The position numbers were made by a program, and so were the translations under genes. Shown piece after piece: positions 15,405-25,189 of a stretch of DNA of 64,000 nucleotides. The stretch comes from Loktanella sp. (GTDB lineage: Bacteria; Pseudomonadota; Alphaproteobacteria; Rhodobacterales; Rhodobacteraceae): positions 186,001 to 250,000 of the forward strand of contig JAFPBO010000008.1 of the NCBI GenBank assembly GCA_017390475.1. Direction: 5' to 3'. The notes beneath the pieces are model-generated. The model searched no databases and was not told the origin of the DNA. It saw only the letters and a list, made by a program, of their open reading frames with translations. Every line of letters starts with the position of its first letter. Position 1 is the first letter of the stretch.

Positions 15405-16700
15405 TTAGAGCCGTTCAAATGCGGCATCGACCGCTGCGGCGGCAGCGTCCAGCGCATCCTCGGGCGTGGCAGAGCCTGACAGCACGTCACCCAGCAGGAC
15501 CTGTAACTGATTGCTGATCTCGGGGTAGATCGCGACCCCGGGGCGGGCGACGCCGTTGACCAATGCTTCGGCAAAGGCGTCATATTCTGGCCCGTCAAAA
15601 GCATCATAGGCGTCATACAGGCTGGCCGAGGTCGGCAGCAGGCCCTGATAGGCATTGCCTTCGGTTGCGTAGATTTCATAGGCTATCCGGGCGCAGATCT
15701 CGACCGCCGTGGCATCGTCGCTGAAAGCACCGATGGTCCAGCCACCCGTGCCGGTCGCGCGCTGATCAGCGGAGGGACCGGGCAGTTCAGAGAGTTCCCA
15801 ATTGGCGAAGTCCTCTTCCGACAAGGTCCCGCGCAACTGGCCGTATTGCCAATTGCCGCCCATGAACAGGCCTGCCGTACCAGCGGCAGCGGCGGCGTTG
15901 AATTCGTCGTAATTGATGATCGTCGTTACGCGTGATGGCGCGGCACCGCTGTCGACAAGATCCTTGTAAAAATTGATCGCGGCCAGCATCTTGTCGCGGT
16001 TGTCGCCTTCGTTGAATACGGGGCGACCATCGGCATCGACCAATTCGCCGCCCTGCGCCCAGAAATTCGGCAGCCAGTCAAAGGCCGTGCCTTCCCAGCG
16101 TCCGCCGTTGAACAACACGCCTTCACGGCCCGCCTCGACCGTGGTCAGGGCGGCGGCTTGCAGGTCTTCCCATGTCGCAGGCGCATCGGGTACCAAGGAT
16201 GTGTCGCGATACAGAACCTGCAGGCTGGTGAACCACCACCATGCGAGGATATTGCCATCGGCATCGCTGACGCCGTCACGCACGAAGGGGAACAGGTCGT
16301 CGATCTGATCCTGCGTAAAATGTGCGTTCATCGGGGACAGCACACCCGCCGATTTGAACAGACCCAGTTGAGAGCTGTCGATCATCGCGCAATCAGGGCC
16401 CCGGCCCGCGCGCACTTGTTCCAGCATCCGCGCCTGCTCCTGCCCGATATTGTCGGTCTGCAACTGCGTCTCAATCCGCCAATCGGGGTATTCGGCCATC
16501 AGCGCGAGGAACCGTTCTTCGAAAAATTCCCGTGTCGCATCATCGGATGAATAAAGATCAAAGGCCGTCAGCCGGAAGGTCATCACATTTGGCGCATCCG
16601 CAGGACCGACACGGTCGCGGGTGATCAGATCCTGCGGCAAGGCGGCGGTGGCCGTCAGGGCAAGGGCTGCGGTCAAAGGATAGGCAAAGGCAAAACGCAT
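15405..16700 (-). CDS. ABC transporter extracellular solute-binding protein (CUT1 type)
   Basis: 431 aa from ATG 16700 (GGAGAT 7 bases before). Signal peptide MRFAFAYPLTAALALTATA, likely cut near ALPQ (about residue 23). The mature protein has the family-1 binding fold, with VRAGRGPDCAMIDSSQLG, AWWWFTSLQVLYRD, an acid/aromatic-rich hinge and GGWTIGAFSDDATA. It binds a carbohydrate-like solute in the periplasm and hands it to the permeases encoded downstream. Many aromatic residues suit sugar stacking. The longer in-frame reading to 16727 lacks a signal-peptide start. Confidence 0.88.
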   Translation of the reverse strand: MRFAFAYPLTAALALTATAALPQDLITRDRVGPADAPNVMTFRLTAFDLYSSDDATREFFEERFLALMAEYPDWRIETQLQTDNIGQEQARMLEQVRAGRGPDCAMIDSSQLGLFKSAGVLSPMNAHFTQDQIDDLFPFVRDGVSDADGNILAWWWFTSLQVLYRDTSLVPDAPATWEDLQAAALTTVEAGREGVLFNGGRWEGTAFDWLPNFWAQGGELVDADGRPVFNEGDNRDKMLAAINFYKDLVDSGAAPSRVTTIINYDEFNAAAAAGTAGLFMGGNWQYGQLRGTLSEEDFANWELSELPGPSADQRATGTGGWTIGAFSDDATAVEICARIAYEIYATEGNAYQGLLPTSASLYDAYDAFDGPEYDAFAEALVNGVARPGVAIYPEISNQLQVLLGDVLSGSATPEDALDAAAAAVDAAFERL

Positions 16701-16723
16701 GGGAAATCTCCTGTTGGTCAAAT

Positions 16724-17824
16724 TCAAGTCACACGACGCCCTGTGACAGGGTCGAATAAATGCGCGCGGGTCATGTCGGGCTGCAGATGCGCTGTCGCAC
16801 CGGGGCGCAGGGTGGGGTCAGGGGGCATGCGGACCCAGACCGCGCCCAAGGCCTCTGTCTGCCAGAGGGCCAGTGTTTCAGCCCCCAAAGGTTCAAGCAT
16901 ATCCAGTTTGGCAGCCATGCCGCTATCGCCCAACGTCAGCGCTTCTGGTCGCAGACCCAGCGTGACCGGGCCGCGATGCTGCGCTGTGCAGGACAGATGC
17001 AGCCCGGTGTTCAGCGTCAGGCCCTGATCATCCAGCATGCCATCGGCAAAGGTCATCGCCGGCGCACCCACGAAACCGGCAACGAAACGCGACACGGGCG
17101 CGTCGTAAATTTCCATCGGCGTGCCGATCTGTTCGATCTTGCCTGCATTCATCACGACAACACGGTCGGCCATGGTCATCGCCTCGGTCTGGTCATGGGT
17201 GACATAGATGGTGGTGGTCGGTACACGGGCATGCAGGCGCTTGATCTCGGTCCGCATCGTCAGGCGCAGGCGGGCATCCAGGTTCGACAACGGCTCGTCA
17301 AACAGAAACAGCCGCGGATTGCGCACGATAGCGCGGCCCATTGCGACGCGCTGTTTCTGGCCGCCGGACAGATCACCCGGCAGGCGGTGCATCAATTCCG
17401 TCAATTCCAGGATTTCGGCAGCTTCCGCCACGGCCTTTTTCGCCTCGGCCCGCGACGCACCGCGCCTGCGCAGGCCAAATCCGATATTCTGCGCGACATT
17501 CATATGCGGATAAAGCGCGTAATTCTGGAACACCATTGCCACATCGCGGGCCGCAGCGCCCAGATGATTGACCTGATCGCCCGCAATTGCGATGACGCCA
17601 TCCGTGACCTCTTCCAGCCCTGCAATCAGGCGCAAGGTCGTGGATTTACCGCAACCCGAGGGGCCGACCAGCACCACGAATTCATTGGCCGCGACATCCA
17701 GATTGATCCCGTCGACTGCCGCAGGGCCGGGACCATAGCGTTTGACCAGATCTCGTAGCTGCAATGTGGCACCAAGCGGCACAGCTTGGCCGGAAGGATC
17801 AGGTCTGGCAGTTGTCATATTCAT
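16724..17824 (-). CDS. ABC transporter ATP-binding protein (MalK/UgpC-like)
   Basis: 366 aa. Walker A GPSGCGKST, Q-loop FQNYALYPHM, signature LSGGQKQRVAMGRA, Walker B LFLFDEP with SNLDARLR, and H-loop YVTHDQTEAMTMADR are all present. The C-terminal MOBP/TOBE regulatory domain (about 255-366) is of MalK/UgpC type. Unusually for the group, the ATPase gene is first in the operon. The start is chosen at ATG 17824 because the reading further upstream is not family-like; ATG 17818 is an alternative and neither has a strong ribosome site. Confidence 0.9.
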   Translation of the reverse strand: MNMTTARPDPSGQAVPLGATLQLRDLVKRYGPGPAAVDGINLDVAANEFVVLVGPSGCGKSTTLRLIAGLEEVTDGVIAIAGDQVNHLGAAARDVAMVFQNYALYPHMNVAQNIGFGLRRRGASRAEAKKAVAEAAEILELTELMHRLPGDLSGGQKQRVAMGRAIVRNPRLFLFDEPLSNLDARLRLTMRTEIKRLHARVPTTTIYVTHDQTEAMTMADRVVVMNAGKIEQIGTPMEIYDAPVSRFVAGFVGAPAMTFADGMLDDQGLTLNTGLHLSCTAQHRGPVTLGLRPEALTLGDSGMAAKLDMLEPLGAETLALWQTEALGAVWVRMPPDPTLRPGATAHLQPDMTRAHLFDPVTGRRVT

Positions 17825-17922
17825 CAATCGAACATAGAAGGAACCACGCCAAGGTCCAGAAATTCCGGCCAATTTGGCTTCGGGCGCTTGTCATCGGGGT
17901 AAAGCGGTAGATATCTCAACAA

Positions 17923-18885
17923 ATGACTAACGCAAACTCTGACGCAAAGTTCCCGGCCCGCAAAATAACGAGTGCCGCGGTGCGGGTCGCTGTGACCATC
18001 GCTTTGCTGGCGCTGCTCTGGCGATTGACTGACGGACAGCAGGTGCTGTCACTGTTGCGGCACACAGAATGGCCATGGTTGCTTGCTGCTTTGGTTGCTG
18101 CACACGGGCAGGTTCTGCTGTCGGCCTTGCGCTGGCGGCTGACCGCGGCACAGTTGGATCAGCCGATGCGCAGGCGTGATGCGATCAACGAATATTACCT
18201 GTCGCAATTCGTCAATCTGGCGGTACCGGGCGGTGTGCTGGGCGATGCCGGACGGGCAGTGCGCCAACGCCATCAGGCAGGCATGCTGCGCGCGGCACAG
18301 GCGGTGGTGCTGGAACGGCTGGTCGGGCAGGTGGCGCTTTTTGCGGTGCTGTTCTGCGGTGTCTTTGTCGTCGTTATCCGGCCCGGCGGGATGACCCTGC
18401 CGGAATGGCTGTCCGATATCGTTGGCTGGATCGCGCTGGGCCTGCTGGGGGTCGTGATCCTTGGTGCTGTTCTTCTGGCCGTGCCGGGGCGGCTCGCGCA
18501 GATGACGGCGGGGTTTCTGGCGGCCCTGCGGCTGGGGCTGCTGGCCCCGCGCGTCTGGCCGCGGCAAGTGGGGCTGAGCCTGCTGATCGTCGCCTGCAAT
18601 CTGGGCAGTTTCGCGCTCAGCGCGCGGGCCACCGGCACTGTCTTGTCCTTTGCCGAAATCGTGACGATCCTGCCGCTGATCCTGACCGCGATGATGATCC
18701 CTTTATCCGTCGGTGGCTGGGGGCTGCGCGAAGGGGCCGCCGCCGCGATCTGGCCGGTCATCGGCGCGCAGGCCGAAGCGGGGATCGCCGCCAGCATCGC
18801 CTTTGGGCTGGTCATTCTGGCGGCCAGCCTGCCGGGGGTCTGGACGCTTTTGATGCGACGGCAGGTGGTCAGCGGGTCTGGATAA
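17923..18885 (+). CDS. Flippase-like membrane protein (LPG synthase TM / UPF0104 family)
   Basis: 320 aa with about eight membrane helices. The family pattern is visible: LRHTEWPWLLAALVAAHGQ, RRRDAINEYYLSQFVNLAVPGGVLGDAGRAVRQRH, ERLVGQVALFAVL and PLSVGGWGLREGAAAAIWP. This is the integral-membrane (flippase) half of MprF/AglD-type proteins without the synthetase domain. Such proteins are thought to flip lipids or lipid-linked molecules. It is divergent from the sugar-transport operon and upstream of a BrkB-family gene; whether they share a promoter is not clear. Confidence 0.8.
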   Translation: MTNANSDAKFPARKITSAAVRVAVTIALLALLWRLTDGQQVLSLLRHTEWPWLLAALVAAHGQVLLSALRWRLTAAQLDQPMRRRDAINEYYLSQFVNLAVPGGVLGDAGRAVRQRHQAGMLRAAQAVVLERLVGQVALFAVLFCGVFVVVIRPGGMTLPEWLSDIVGWIALGLLGVVILGAVLLAVPGRLAQMTAGFLAALRLGLLAPRVWPRQVGLSLLIVACNLGSFALSARATGTVLSFAEIVTILPLILTAMMIPLSVGGWGLREGAAAAIWPVIGAQAEAGIAASIAFGLVILAASLPGVWTLLMRRQVVSGSG

Positions 18886-18998
18886 CGTCGAGGCGGCACC
18901 TTTGCCTTTGTCAGCCGCTATGCTAGCTTTGTTATCTATTGAACGGTATCGCACATCCTGCGGTTGCGCCATTGCTAGCCGAAAGGGTCAAGAAACGC

Positions 18999-19865
18999 AT
19001 GAAGAAACTCATGAAAATCTGGCAGGTCGGCGTGGCTGTCTTTGCCACCGCCGGGGAAAAACATCTGGGCCTGATCGCCGCCGGGGTGGCATTTTTCGGG
19101 ATGTTCGGGATTTTTCCCGGGCTGGCCGCCATTATCGCGATTTTCGGGCTGGTTGCCGACCCCGTGGTGATTTCCGAACAGCTGACATTGATGGAGGATA
19201 TCATCCCAGATGACGCCTACCGCTTGCTGGATGCGCAGATCAGCGGGCTGGTGAGGGCCCCGGCGCAGACTTTGGGTTGGGCTACGGTGCTGTCGATCCT
19301 GCTGGCGCTTTGGTCGTGCCGGGCGGCTGTCGGGGCCTTGATCGGCGGGCTGAACGCGATTGCGGGCCAGCGTCAGCGCAATACCTTTATACAGCTTGTT
19401 GTAGCATTGCTTTTGACCTTTGCGTTGGTATTTCTGGCGATTGTCGCGGTGAATGTCGTGATCGTCCTGCCGATCATCATGGCCTTCCTGCCTTTGCCCA
19501 CTGGCACCGCCTGGCTGCTGGAGGGGTTGCGCTGGGTGGTCGCGCTTTGCGTCCTGCTTGCAGGGCTTGGCCTGCTGTATCGCTTTGGCCCGGTGCGGAT
19601 TGAACGGCGCGGGCGCTGGCTGACGGTGGGGGCGCTTGTCGTCGTGGTCGTCTGGGTGGCGGCATCGGCAGGGCTGTCGTTCTACCTGACGAATTTCGCG
19701 AGTTATAACGAGGTGTATGGCTCCATCGGGGCGGTGATCGGCATGATGCTGTGGCTTTATGTCAGCGCCTATCTGATCCTGCTGGGGGCGGCGCTGAATA
19801 TGCATGTCCATGGCCAAAGCCACAAGGCTGATGTCAAAACTGACGCAGTGTTGGAAGGCACGTAA
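18999..19865 (+). CDS. YihY/virulence factor BrkB family membrane protein
   Basis: 288 aa from ATG 18999 (GAAAGGG about 11 bases upstream); the in-frame TTG at 18939 is less likely. Six or so membrane helices, with family text HLGLIAAGVAFFGMFGIFPGLAAIIAIFGL early, LWSCRAAVGALIGGLNAI in the middle, and SYNEVYGSIGAVIGMMLWLYVSAYLILLGA near the end. The family was once mis-named RNase BN; its biochemical role remains uncertain. Convergent with kynureninase, with a GCCCC-TGAC-GGGGC stem (19873-19885) between them. Confidence 0.88.
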   Translation: MKKLMKIWQVGVAVFATAGEKHLGLIAAGVAFFGMFGIFPGLAAIIAIFGLVADPVVISEQLTLMEDIIPDDAYRLLDAQISGLVRAPAQTLGWATVLSILLALWSCRAAVGALIGGLNAIAGQRQRNTFIQLVVALLLTFALVFLAIVAVNVVIVLPIIMAFLPLPTGTAWLLEGLRWVVALCVLLAGLGLLYRFGPVRIERRGRWLTVGALVVVVVWVAASAGLSFYLTNFASYNEVYGSIGAVIGMMLWLYVSAYLILLGAALNMHVHGQSHKADVKTDAVLEGT

Positions 19866-19950
19866 TTGACCGGCCCCTGACGGGGCGCGGTAGATACATG
19901 GGTCAAATCGCGCTTTGCGCGAATTGACTGGCTCGGAAAATGGCGGCGCT

Positions 19951-21147
19951 TTACGTGACGGCGGCCTTTTGCCGGAAGGCGGGCGCGTCCCAGAGCCTGT
20001 CATTCATCACTTTGGCGATGATCTCGACCGCCCTGCTGACATCACTTTGGTCGATGAACAGCGGCGTGAAGCCAAAGCGCATGATGTCGGGGGCACGGAA
20101 ATCGCCGACCACGCCCTGCGCGATACAGGCCTGCATCGCGGCATAGCCATGATCGAAGCGGAAGGACACCTGGCTTCCGCGCTGTGCCGGATCACGCGGG
20201 CTTGCCAGCGTCAGCATCGGGCAGGTGGCTTCGACCCCTTTGATGAATTGTTCGGTCAATGTGATGGAAGCGGCGCGGATGTCATGCAGGTCGATCTGAT
20301 CCCAGATATCCAGCGATGAATCGAGCGCTGCCAGTTGCAGCACCGGCGGCGTGCCGACCCGCATCCGTTCGATCCCGGTGCCGGGGCGATAGCCTGGTTC
20401 AAAGGCGAAAGGCGCGGCATGGCCCAGCCAGCCGGACAGGGCAGGCTGGCAGTTTTCGATATGGCGCGGGGCGACATAGATGAAGGCTGGCGCGCCCGGC
20501 CCGCCGTTGAGGTATTTATAGGTACATCCCACCGCGAAATCGGCCCCGCCGCCTGCGACATCCACCGCCATTGCCCCCGCCGAATGCGCCAGATCCCAGA
20601 TCGCCAAGGCCCCGGCACCATGGGCGGCTTTCGTCAGCGCCGGCATGTCGTGCAGACGCCCGGTACGGTAATCGACCTGGGTCAGCATCAGAACCGCCAG
20701 TTCGTCGTTGATATGATTGGCGACATCCTCTGGCGCGACCACGCGCAGTTCATAGCCGCGATCCAGCGATTTGATCAGCCCTTCGGCCATATAGATATCA
20801 GATGGGAAATTGCCACTATCGGTCAGGATCACCCGGCGGTCAGGCACCAGTTCAAGTGCCGCCGCCAGCGCCTGATAGACCTTGACCGACAATGTATCAC
20901 CCAGCACGCAATGCCCCGGTTCCGCGCCAATCAACCGCCCGATCCGGTCGGCATAGGCAGTGGGCTGCGCCATCCATCCGGCGCGGTTCCAGCCGGTGAT
21001 CACCATCTCGCCCCATTCGCGGGTGATGCAATCCTGCATCCTGGCGGCGGTGGCGCGTGGCAGGGGGCCCAGCGAATTGCCGTCAAGATAGATCATATCG
21101 GCGGGCATCTGGAACATCGCCTTGGTCTGGGAAAAATCGCGGATCAT
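19951..21147 (-). CDS. kynU: Kynureninase
   Basis: 398 aa PLP enzyme that cleaves L-kynurenine (or 3-hydroxykynurenine) to anthranilate (or its 3-hydroxy form) and alanine, in the cytoplasm, in tryptophan degradation. Characteristic stretches: MIYLDGNSLGPLP at the start, ILTDSGNFPSDIYMAEGL, WDLAHSAGAMAVDVAGGGADFAVGCTYKYLNGGPGAPAF carrying the PLP Lys, and RFGFTPLF near the end. Full length for the family. Its ATG overlaps the stop of the upstream SDR gene by 4 bases, so they form a short operon. No kynA or kynB is seen nearby in the window. Confidence 0.92.
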   Translation of the reverse strand: MIRDFSQTKAMFQMPADMIYLDGNSLGPLPRATAARMQDCITREWGEMVITGWNRAGWMAQPTAYADRIGRLIGAEPGHCVLGDTLSVKVYQALAAALELVPDRRVILTDSGNFPSDIYMAEGLIKSLDRGYELRVVAPEDVANHINDELAVLMLTQVDYRTGRLHDMPALTKAAHGAGALAIWDLAHSAGAMAVDVAGGGADFAVGCTYKYLNGGPGAPAFIYVAPRHIENCQPALSGWLGHAAPFAFEPGYRPGTGIERMRVGTPPVLQLAALDSSLDIWDQIDLHDIRAASITLTEQFIKGVEATCPMLTLASPRDPAQRGSQVSFRFDHGYAAMQACIAQGVVGDFRAPDIMRFGFTPLFIDQSDVSRAVEIIAKVMNDRLWDAPAFRQKAAVT

Positions 21148-21902
21148 ATCTGTCCTCCTGAAATCTGGATCGTCTGGCCGTTCACGCTGCGCGCACCATC
21201 AGAACAGAGCCACATGGCGGCGGCGGTGGTTTCATCGACCTCCAGCAGGCGGCGGTGCCGGTTGCCCTTGGCGATCATGTCGATGGCGCCCGCCTCATCG
21301 ACGCCAAAGCGGTTCATCAGGCCGGGGAGTTGGTTCTGCACGATTGCCGTATCCACGTAGCCGGGGCAGAGCGCGTTGAAGGTGATCGGGCGGCGCATAT
21401 ATTCCTCTGACAAACCCCGGATCAGGCCGATCACACCGTGTTTGCTGACCGTATAGGGGACGGCATTCTTTAAGCCACGCACACCGGCGATGGAACTGAC
21501 CACGATCATCCGCGCCGGTGTGTCATCGGCCAGCGTGGCCAGTGCGGCCTGAAAGGTCAGGAACACACCGTCCAGATTGGTCGCCATCGTCTGCCGCCAT
21601 GCGGCCAGCGAGGTTTTGGCAAAAGGCCCGCCCTCGGCGATCCCGGCGTTGGCAATGCAGATCTGCACCGGGCCGCGGGCATCGGCTGCGGTGGCGATGC
21701 CGTCGCGGACAGATGTTTCATCATCCACATTCATCACCAACGCATGCAGGCGCGGATGGGTCGCGGACAGCGCATTCAGCCTGTCTGCACTGCGCCCGGT
21801 GATCGTGACCTCGGCCCCTGCATCGGCCAAAGCCAGCGCGATGCCCTTGCCGATCCCTGTACCACCGCCCGTGACCAGCGCATGTTTGCCTGCATGTTCC
21901 AT
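21144..21902 (-). CDS. Short-chain dehydrogenase/reductase
   Basis: 252 aa from ATG 21902, preceded by AGGGGGG at a good distance; the longer reading to 21953 is not family-like. Classical SDR: cofactor motif TGGGTGIGKG near residue 10, NAG (IANAGIAEGG) near 85, catalytic Ser (VVSSIAG), and YTVSKHG with Tyr and Lys. The C-terminus ends NGQTIQISGGQI, as in 3-oxoacyl-ACP reductase or 3-hydroxybutyrate dehydrogenase relatives. The substrate is unknown. Coupled to kynU, so a role in kynurenine or aromatic turnover is possible but only inferred. Confidence 0.85.
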   Translation of the reverse strand: MEHAGKHALVTGGGTGIGKGIALALADAGAEVTITGRSADRLNALSATHPRLHALVMNVDDETSVRDGIATAADARGPVQICIANAGIAEGGPFAKTSLAAWRQTMATNLDGVFLTFQAALATLADDTPARMIVVSSIAGVRGLKNAVPYTVSKHGVIGLIRGLSEEYMRRPITFNALCPGYVDTAIVQNQLPGLMNRFGVDEAGAIDMIAKGNRHRRLLEVDETTAAAMWLCSDGARSVNGQTIQISGGQI

Positions 21903-22115
21903 TGTCGCCCCCCTGTGTTGCGGCCATGCTACCGGTCGCAGGGACGGCGACAAGCCAAAAGCGGTGTCTCATCACCCACATCGTCGGTGGGCGGAAGTGA
22001 CACAGGTTGTGGCTGCGACCTCACGACAGGAAAGGACTTTACACCCCCGCCTTGCGAAATAATCTTACGCACGGTAAGTCACGTCGACTGCTGACACAAA
22101 TATGGGGGATGGTCC

Positions 22116-23690
22116 GTGAAAATCGGCACACCAAAAGAGATATTTGCTGGCGAAAACCGGGTTGCGATGACACCCGCTTCGGCCAAAGACCTGCAAAAAC
22201 TGGGCTATGATTGCGTGATCGAAACCGGGGCAGGCGTGCCTGCGGGCTTTACCGATCAGGCTTACCTCGATGCCGGGGTCGAGGTGGTGAAAACCGCCGC
22301 AGCACTTTACAAAGCCGCCGATATCATCGCCAAGGTCCGCCCCGCCGAAGATGTCGAGATCAAGCACCTGCGCGAGGGGCAGACGCTGATATCCTTCTTT
22401 TACCCCGGGCAGAACAAAGATCTGATGGAAGCCGCCAACGCCAAGGGTGCGACGGTGATCGCCATGGACATGGTGCCGCGGATTTCCCGCGCGCAAAAGA
22501 TGGATGCTTTGTCCTCCATGGCCAATATCGCGGGCTATCGCGCGGTGATCGAGGCGGGCAATAACTTTGGCCGTTTCTTCACCGGCCAGATCACAGCTGC
22601 GGGCAAGGTGCCCCCGGCCAAGGTGCTGGTGGTCGGTGCCGGTGTTGCGGGTCTTGCCGCGATCGGCACGGCGACATCGCTGGGCGCGATCACCTATGCT
22701 TTTGATGTGCGGCCCGAAGTGGCCGAACAGGTGGAATCGATGGGCGCGCAGTTTGTCTTTCTTGATTTCAAGGAAGAACAGCAGGACGGCGCGAAAACCG
22801 GCGGCTATGCCGCAGTATCCAGCCCTGAATTTGCCGCCGCCCAACTGGCGAAATTCCGCGAGATCGCGCCCGATATGGATATCGTGATCACCACCGCGCT
22901 GATCCCGGGCCGCGAAGCGCCCGAACTCTGGACAGAAGATATGGTGAAAGCCATGAAACCCGGTTCGGTGATCATCGACCTTGCCGCCGAACGCGGCGGG
23001 AATTGCAAACTGACAGTCAAGGACGAAAAGATCGTCACCGAAAACGGTGTGACGATTGTCGGCTACACCGATTTTCCCAGCCGGATGGCGGCGCAGGCCT
23101 CGACGCTTTATGCCACCAATATCCGCCATATGATGACCGATCTGACACCGGGCAAGGACGGCGTGCCGGTTCATAACATGGAAGATGACGTGATCCGTGG
23201 GGCGACCGCGACGCATCAGGGCGCGATCACCTTCCCGCCGCCGCCGCCCAAGATCAACGCCATTGCAGCGGCCCCCAAAAAGGAAAAGCCCAAAGAACTG
23301 ACGCATGAGGAGAAGCGCGCAAAAGAAACCGCCGCTTTCAAAGAACAGACCCGCAATCAGGTGACCTTGCTGGCTGTCGGTGCGGTGCTGTTGCTGGGTG
23401 TCGGTCTGGTCGCACCGGCCAGTTTCATGCAGCATTTCATCGTCTTCGTGCTGGCGGTCTTTGTTGGCTTTCAGGTTATCTGGGGTGTGGCACACAGCCT
23501 GCACACACCGCTGATGGCCATCACCAATGCGATCTCTTCGATCATCATTCTGGGCGCGCTGACGCAGATCGGGTCCGGGCCCTATCTGGTGATCCTGCTG
23601 GCGGCTTTGGCGGTGTTCATGACCGGCATCAATATTTTCGGCGGTTTTCTGGTCACACGGCGCATGCTCGCCATGTTCCAGAAATCGTAA
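22116..23690 (+). CDS. pntA: NAD(P) transhydrogenase subunit alpha
   Basis: 524 aa from GTG 22116 (GGGGGAT just upstream). It couples proton entry to hydride transfer from NADH to NADP+ together with PntB in the inner membrane. The alanine-dehydrogenase-like NAD-binding dI domain spans residues about 1-370: KIGTPKEIFAGENRVAMTP, the Rossmann motif VLVVGAGVAGLAAIGTA and RGGNCKLTV. A charged linker (about 385-415) follows, then four membrane helices to the end, as in the E. coli-type fused alpha subunit. PntB follows 14 bases later. Confidence 0.95.
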   Translation: MKIGTPKEIFAGENRVAMTPASAKDLQKLGYDCVIETGAGVPAGFTDQAYLDAGVEVVKTAAALYKAADIIAKVRPAEDVEIKHLREGQTLISFFYPGQNKDLMEAANAKGATVIAMDMVPRISRAQKMDALSSMANIAGYRAVIEAGNNFGRFFTGQITAAGKVPPAKVLVVGAGVAGLAAIGTATSLGAITYAFDVRPEVAEQVESMGAQFVFLDFKEEQQDGAKTGGYAAVSSPEFAAAQLAKFREIAPDMDIVITTALIPGREAPELWTEDMVKAMKPGSVIIDLAAERGGNCKLTVKDEKIVTENGVTIVGYTDFPSRMAAQASTLYATNIRHMMTDLTPGKDGVPVHNMEDDVIRGATATHQGAITFPPPPPKINAIAAAPKKEKPKELTHEEKRAKETAAFKEQTRNQVTLLAVGAVLLLGVGLVAPASFMQHFIVFVLAVFVGFQVIWGVAHSLHTPLMAITNAISSIIILGALTQIGSGPYLVILLAALAVFMTGINIFGGFLVTRRMLAMFQKS

Positions 23691-23704
23691 AGGGGTAAAG
23701 AGCA

Positions 23705-25138
23705 ATGGAATACGGTTTTACAACAGCGGCCTATGTCGTCGCGGCAATTCTCTTTATCCTCGCGCTTGGCGGTTTGTCAGGACAGGAAAGCGCGAAACGC
23801 GCGGTCTGGTACGGCATGGCAGGGATGGCGCTGGCGGTCTCGGCCACGCTGTTCGGCCCGGGTGCGGGGCTTTGGTTCCTGTCGCTGATCCTGATCGCAG
23901 GTGGTGGTGTCATCGGCTATCAACTGGCGACCAAGGTGCAGATGACGCAGATGCCCGAGCTGGTCGCGGCGATGCACAGTCTCGTCGGTCTGGCCGCTGT
24001 GTTGGTCGGCTTTATCGCGCATTTCGAGATTGTCCGCGTGTCGGGGATGGACCCGGTGGAGCGCGGCACGCTGGAAGGTTTTGCCGCCTTGCTGGCCTAT
24101 AAAACCCCGGTCGAGATCAATATTCTGCGGGTAGAGCTGTTTTTGGGGATCTTCATCGGTGCGATCACCTTTACCGGGTCGGTCATTGCCTATGGCAAGC
24201 TGGCGGGCAAGGTGAATACAGCCGCCGCCAAACTGCCCGGCGGGCATATGCTGAACGCCTCGGCGGCGGCGATCTCTGTCCTGTCGCTGATCTGGTATTT
24301 CAACACCGGTGGTTTCTTCCCGCTGTTCATCATGACGCTGGCCGCCTTGTTCATTGGTTATCACCTGATCATGGGCATCGGCGGCGCGGATATGCCGGTC
24401 GTTGTGTCGATGCTGAACTCCTATTCCGGCTGGGCGGCAGCGGCGATTGGTTTCAGCCTTGGCAACGATCTGCTGATCGTGGTCGGTGCCTTGGTCGGCT
24501 CTTCGGGTGCGATCCTGTCCTATATCATGTGCAAGGCGATGAACCGCAGTTTCATCAGCGTCATTCTGGGTGGTTTCGGCGGCCCTGCTGGCGAACAGAT
24601 GGCGGTCGAGGGCGAACAGATTGCAATCGATAGCGACGGTGTTGCGACAGCGCTGAACGAGGCGGACAGCATCATCATCATCCCCGGCTACGGGATGGCC
24701 GTGGCGCAGGCGCAATCGGCGGTCGCTGAACTGACCCGCAAGCTGCGCGCCAAGGGCAAGAACGTGCGTTTTGCAATCCACCCCGTCGCGGGGCGACTGC
24801 CCGGCCACATGAACGTGCTGCTGGCAGAGGCCAAGGTGCCCTATGACATCGTGATGGAAATGGACGAGATCAACGAGGATTTCCCAACCACAGACGTGGC
24901 CATCGTGATCGGGTCCAATGATATCGTGAACCCGGCGGCGCAGGATGACCCCAACAGCCCCATCGCCGGGATGCCGGTGCTGGAATGCTGGAAGGCGAAA
25001 CAGGTGTTTGTGTCCAAACGCGGCCAGGGCACCGGTTATTCCGGGATCGAAAACCCGCTGTTCTACAAGGAAAACACGCGGATGTTCTATGGCGATGCGA
25101 AAAAGTCGCTGGATGAATTGCTGCCCAAGATCGAATGA
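23705..25138 (+). CDS. pntB: NAD(P) transhydrogenase subunit beta
   Basis: 477 aa. About nine membrane helices (residues 5-265) form the proton path. The NADP-binding dIII domain (about 290-477) shows [53 protein letters not shown] and the C-terminal [16 protein letters not shown]. All are invariant features of PntB. Downstream of pntA in the same operon, closed by a strong terminator at 25156. The pair would supply NADPH. Confidence 0.96.
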   Translation: MEYGFTTAAYVVAAILFILALGGLSGQESAKRAVWYGMAGMALAVSATLFGPGAGLWFLSLILIAGGGVIGYQLATKVQMTQMPELVAAMHSLVGLAAVLVGFIAHFEIVRVSGMDPVERGTLEGFAALLAYKTPVEINILRVELFLGIFIGAITFTGSVIAYGKLAGKVNTAAAKLPGGHMLNASAAAISVLSLIWYFNTGGFFPLFIMTLAALFIGYHLIMGIGGADMPVVVSMLNSYSGWAAAAIGFSLGNDLLIVVGALVGSSGAILSYIMCKAMNRSFISVILGGFGGPAGEQMAVEGEQIAIDSDGVATALNEADSIIIIPGYGMAVAQAQSAVAELTRKLRAKGKNVRFAIHPVAGRLPGHMNVLLAEAKVPYDIVMEMDEINEDFPTTDVAIVIGSNDIVNPAAQDDPNSPIAGMPVLECWKAKQVFVSKRGQGTGYSGIENPLFYKENTRMFYGDAKKSLDELLPKIE

Positions 25139-25155
25139 TCGAGAGCGCGTGAACG

Positions 25156-25184
25156 AAAAGGCCCGCCGTCACGGCGGGCCTTTT
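25156..25184. terminator. Strong bidirectional Rho-independent terminator
   Basis: AAAAGGCCCGCCGT (25156-25169) and ACGGCGGGCCTTTT (25171-25184) are exactly complementary around a central C. A-run and T-run flank the stem, so it can end both pntB (plus strand) and the dienelactone hydrolase gene (minus strand, stop at 25190). Confidence 0.92.
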
Positions 25185-25189
25185 GCGTT

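Noticed and set aside
17923-19865. LPG-synthase-like and BrkB genes as one resistance operon
   Set aside because: The 113-base gap and lack of coupling do not prove co-transcription, and neither gene has the synthetase domain needed for lysyl-lipid production.
22065-23705. Very long open frame on the minus strand opposite pntA
   Set aside because: pntA on the plus strand has full family motifs. The antisense frame gives His/Arg/Gly-rich text without any family likeness, a normal shadow of high-GC coding DNA.
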